Source: an uncultured Desulfovibrio sp. (GTDB lineage: Bacteria; Desulfobacterota; Desulfovibrionia; Desulfovibrionales; Desulfovibrionaceae). From it: a DNA stretch of 8,284 nucleotides. Position 1 is the stretch's first letter. Each line of letters opens with the position of its first letter. Made by a program: the position numbers and the translations under genes. Under the pieces are notes generated by a model, which worked only from the letters and a program-made list of their open reading frames with translations, made no database searches and was not told the DNA's origin. Below, in pieces: positions 6,901 through 8,284 of the stretch. The stretch lies in the NCBI GenBank assembly GCA_900541395.1, contig UQJT01000066.1:1-8284 (forward strand). Reading direction: 5' to 3'.

Positions 6901-7236
6901 CTGACCGAAGCCCTGGCCTGGTACGCGGCCCTGCCCGAAACGGCGCGCCGCATGGCTTTCGGCACGCCGGAACACACTCTGCTGGACGCGGAGGGCAACG
7001 CCCATCGGGTGGATCTGCTCGTGGACGACGGTGAGGAACTGGTGGCCGTGGAATACAAGACCGGTACGTCCGGCGACCTGCCCGCTCCGGACCACGCAGC
7101 CCAGTTGCGCGGGTATCTGGATCTGCTGCGCGTCGCTTCGGGGCGGACCGCGCGCGGCGAACTGGTCTATCTGGACCGGCGCGAACGCTTTGTTCTGGAC
7201 GAGACGGGCGAACGTCCGTTAAAGGCGGCCTCATGA
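3901..7236 (+). CDS. addA: AddA-like UvrD/RecB-type helicase-nuclease
   Basis: This is a superfamily 1A DNA helicase fused to a RecB-family nuclease, 1111 residues, close to the usual AddA size. With AddB it would unwind and resect double-strand breaks to prepare 3' ends for RecA. Helicase motifs in order are Walker A ASAGSGKT (11-18), motif Ia VTFTNRAATEM (56-66), Walker B LVDEFQDTS (379-387), motif III VGDVKQAIYGWRGG (411-424), motif IV NWRS (453-456), motif V TIMTIHKAKGLQFEAV (758-773) and motif VI LLYVAWTRA (824-832). An acidic, Ala/Pro-rich linker (about 876-918) leads to the nuclease. There, His956, Asp1038, Glu1051, Lys1053, Gln1068 and Tyr1072 form an intact PD-(D/E)XK site. No in-frame start lies upstream before a stop, so ATG 3901 is firm. 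RecB is the alternative name, but the AddB-like neighbour and the absence of RecC or RecD in view favour AddA. Confidence 0.9.
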   Translation: MNRVALRQIKASAGSGKTYALTGDFLRLLAGAADEPRSGCRVARPGAHAWPEILAVTFTNRAATEMRERVLSRLKDMALGVIPPEKGWDAAGADRAVDGLLRDFGSLNIRTIDSLLHLIVRLAALDLDLAPDFEPCFDDNELFAPLLDDLAERAREGDPELTDAFAGACRQILLYGDYRGFLAGDRVRARIAELASYLLRHQDNLLLERLAPPEHIAARLARLRADLRECARALRASLNEAGLEAHANLRKALDRCADPACPDNALPSDSKMLAKASLDDCLNKASKGKADAACERRYARLREAAAALEGEGAVLRGALGLMPFTRLARRLLDELGDFQRKTGKVPASRVPVLAGRALSGEYGVNEAFCRMGSRLTHILVDEFQDTSVDQWLALKPLVVEALAREGSLTIVGDVKQAIYGWRGGEAALFDLVPEDAALRRLAPAPEILSLDRNWRSREEVVAWNNAVFSQLGDKGRAREILSLMLPADTDAALLDDAAAMLAAAFADAEQQAAPGKSGGVVRLRALPTAPAGEDGVAALLPERVAELGERYAWSDICVLTRTNPQSSLAASLLLERGIPVVTQGSLLLAEQPLIIQLVALLAFLNAPEDDNAFWTVLAGADLLPDPAALASPAADSVAPAALDAATLNDWAARRTGRGRRSLARAFRADFPRHWELLFAPLHDAAGLLTPYDTVCEVFRRWRVPARHPEADGFLRRFLEVLHTAEQRGLSDLAGFLDYWKTHGGEEKAPLPETMNAVTIMTIHKAKGLQFEAVIAPWHDFPIKAGDEPAPCEADGLAALAPLCSAMGEPYSQALADTAREALHLLYVAWTRAVSELHCFLPAEGKGRMAVALTSLLAPLLNDAERTEDGDWMFGAAPEASPVPAREPEAPAASHVEEDAYPGTDAEAAAGEEFPENDEWRPMAWLPRLKIFRTPLQDWLDDDGRSRAAKRRGTLMHHCLERLRITGRTAASARADAAQAVQHGLRTFPLPVPDPEATARDLTEALAWYAALPETARRMAFGTPEHTLLDAEGNAHRVDLLVDDGEELVAVEYKTGTSGDLPAPDHAAQLRGYLDLLRVASGRTARGELVYLDRRERFVLDETGERPLKAAS

Positions 7237-8284
7237 GTTCATCCACGTCCGTGCCCGCTTCCTCCCGCCGCAGGAGAGAACCGGTCCCATCCCCGAAAGA
7301 GGGCGAAAAGCCCTTCCTTCTCGTGCCCTGGAGCGCCGACTTCCTGGACGCCGTACGCGCCGTGACGGACGAGGCCACCGGCGGCAGACCCGGGCGGGCC
7401 GTGGTGGTCTTTCCCCACAGCCGCCCCCGCCGCTACCTGGTGGACGGCTATCGGCGACATGCCGCCCTGCCTCTGTTGCTGCCCCGCGTCATGACCGGCC
7501 AGCAACTGCGCGAATGGTGCCGCGAGGCATGGACCGCCAACGGCGTTCAGCCCCGCCGGGCCGACATGCTGGACCGAGTTGCCCTGCTGTGGGACAGCGT
7601 GGCCCGCGTCGCCCGCGACCTGCCGTCGGGCAGCCCCCTCAAGGGGCTGGCGGCCGGAGGCATGGCCCGTTTTTTCCCTTGGGGCGTGCGCCTGGCCGAT
7701 CTTCTGGAAGAGTGCCTGAACCAGATGGTGGACGCCCAGGACCTGCGCCACGCCGAGGGCGAAGTGGAGCCCTTCGCCGCCGCCCTGCTGGGGGAACTGC
7801 GCGGCATCCGCTCAGACTATCTGCGCGCCCTGACCGCGCGCGGCCTGACCACGCCGGGTCTGGACGCCCATGTCGCGGCCCAGCGCGCCCTGCGCGAGCC
7901 GGAACCGCCCGCCTTTTTGCGCGACAAAACATTGGTGCTGGCGGGCTTCGTCAGTCTGACCCGGGCCGAGGATATCCTGTTCCGCTATTTATGGCGGCGG
8001 GGGGCTCTGATATGCCTGCACAGCGATCCCGCCCTGGCCGAAGGCCGGGGACACTGGTCCTGCTCGGAACACGCGGCCTGGCTCGAACGATGGGGAGCCG
8101 CCTGCCGCGTTTTCGGCTCCGCGCCCGAGCGGCGACCGCGCCTGCATTTCTTCGCCGGGTACGACCTGCATTCCCAACTGCGGGAACTGCGCGACCTGCT
8201 CGCGCGCAACGAGGCCGGGCGACCGGAGGACGGCGACGCCGGAGCCGACGCCGTGGTGCTGCCCCACCCCGCCCTGCTCATGCC
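7233..8284 (+). CDS. addB: AddB-like helicase-nuclease subunit, N-terminal part (runs off the window)
   Basis: The reading frame opens at ATG 7233, inside the end of addA (ATGA, four-base overlap), and stays open for 350 codons to the edge. After a basic, Ser/Pro-rich head (about 1-27) comes FLLVPWSADFLDAV (28-41). VVVFPHSRPRRYL (57-69) then replaces the usual Walker A region, LLPRVMTGQQL (82-92) follows, and LVLAGFVSLTRAEDIL (234-249) comes later. This order is typical of AddB/RexB-type subunits whose helicase domain has lost ATP binding and serves in Chi scanning and as scaffold. The C-terminal nuclease, and any Fe-S cysteines, would lie beyond the window and cannot be judged. Identification rests on the N-terminal pattern plus position directly after addA with translational coupling. 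A more distant PD-(D/E)XK family protein is the alternative. Confidence 0.8.
   Translation, partial: MSSSTSVPASSRRRREPVPSPKEGEKPFLLVPWSADFLDAVRAVTDEATGGRPGRAVVVFPHSRPRRYLVDGYRRHAALPLLLPRVMTGQQLREWCREAWTANGVQPRRADMLDRVALLWDSVARVARDLPSGSPLKGLAAGGMARFFPWGVRLADLLEECLNQMVDAQDLRHAEGEVEPFAAALLGELRGIRSDYLRALTARGLTTPGLDAHVAAQRALREPEPPAFLRDKTLVLAGFVSLTRAEDILFRYLWRRGALICLHSDPALAEGRGHWSCSEHAAWLERWGAACRVFGSAPERRPRLHFFAGYDLHSQLRELRDLLARNEAGRPEDGDAGADAVVLPHPALLM

Noticed and set aside
4609..7095. 828-codon open frame on the minus strand
   Set aside because: It is antisense to the intact AddA-like gene, whose motifs are complete, and its product is a Gln/Gly/Arg-rich sequence without family features.

Overview
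The window looks like chromosomal DNA from a GC-rich, motile bacterium with AT-rich intergenic DNA. The set of a large CZB/HAMP/PAS chemoreceptor, a plant/spirochaete-type phosphofructokinase and an AddAB-type nuclease suggests a Desulfovibrio-like sulfate reducer (Desulfovibrionota). That assignment is an inference from gene style and composition, since no rRNA or other marker is present.

Layout. At 1-117 there are two tiny inverted repeats and a strong rho-independent terminator that serves the minus strand. At 118-2130 (minus) lies a 670-residue methyl-accepting chemotaxis protein. It has an unusual periplasmic zinc-binding (CZB-like) sensor domain, then HAMP, PAS and a complete signalling domain. 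At 2131-2594 is the divergent intergenic region. Its middle (2221-2400) has only 16 G/C in 180 bases and a chain of palindromes. It is followed by a GC-rich leader of about 180 nt with mutually exclusive hairpins and an apparent terminator just before the next ribosome binding site. At 2595-3893 (plus) is an ATP-type 6-phosphofructokinase. At 3901-7236 (plus) is an AddA-like helicase-nuclease. From 7233 to the window edge (plus) is the N-terminal part of an AddB-like partner.

The three plus-strand genes are packed like one operon. Seven bases separate pfk and addA, bridged by a four-codon mini-ORF that overlaps both, and addA and addB share an ATGA. AddA and AddB would work together as the helicase-nuclease that resects double-strand DNA ends for RecA loading. 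The kinase catalyses the committed step of glycolysis. Why they share a transcript is not evident from the sequence.

I found no mobile element, CRISPR array, tRNA or rRNA, and nothing that amounts to a wholly new system. The points most worth a second look are the attenuator-like pfk leader and the periplasmic CZB-like domain of the chemoreceptor.
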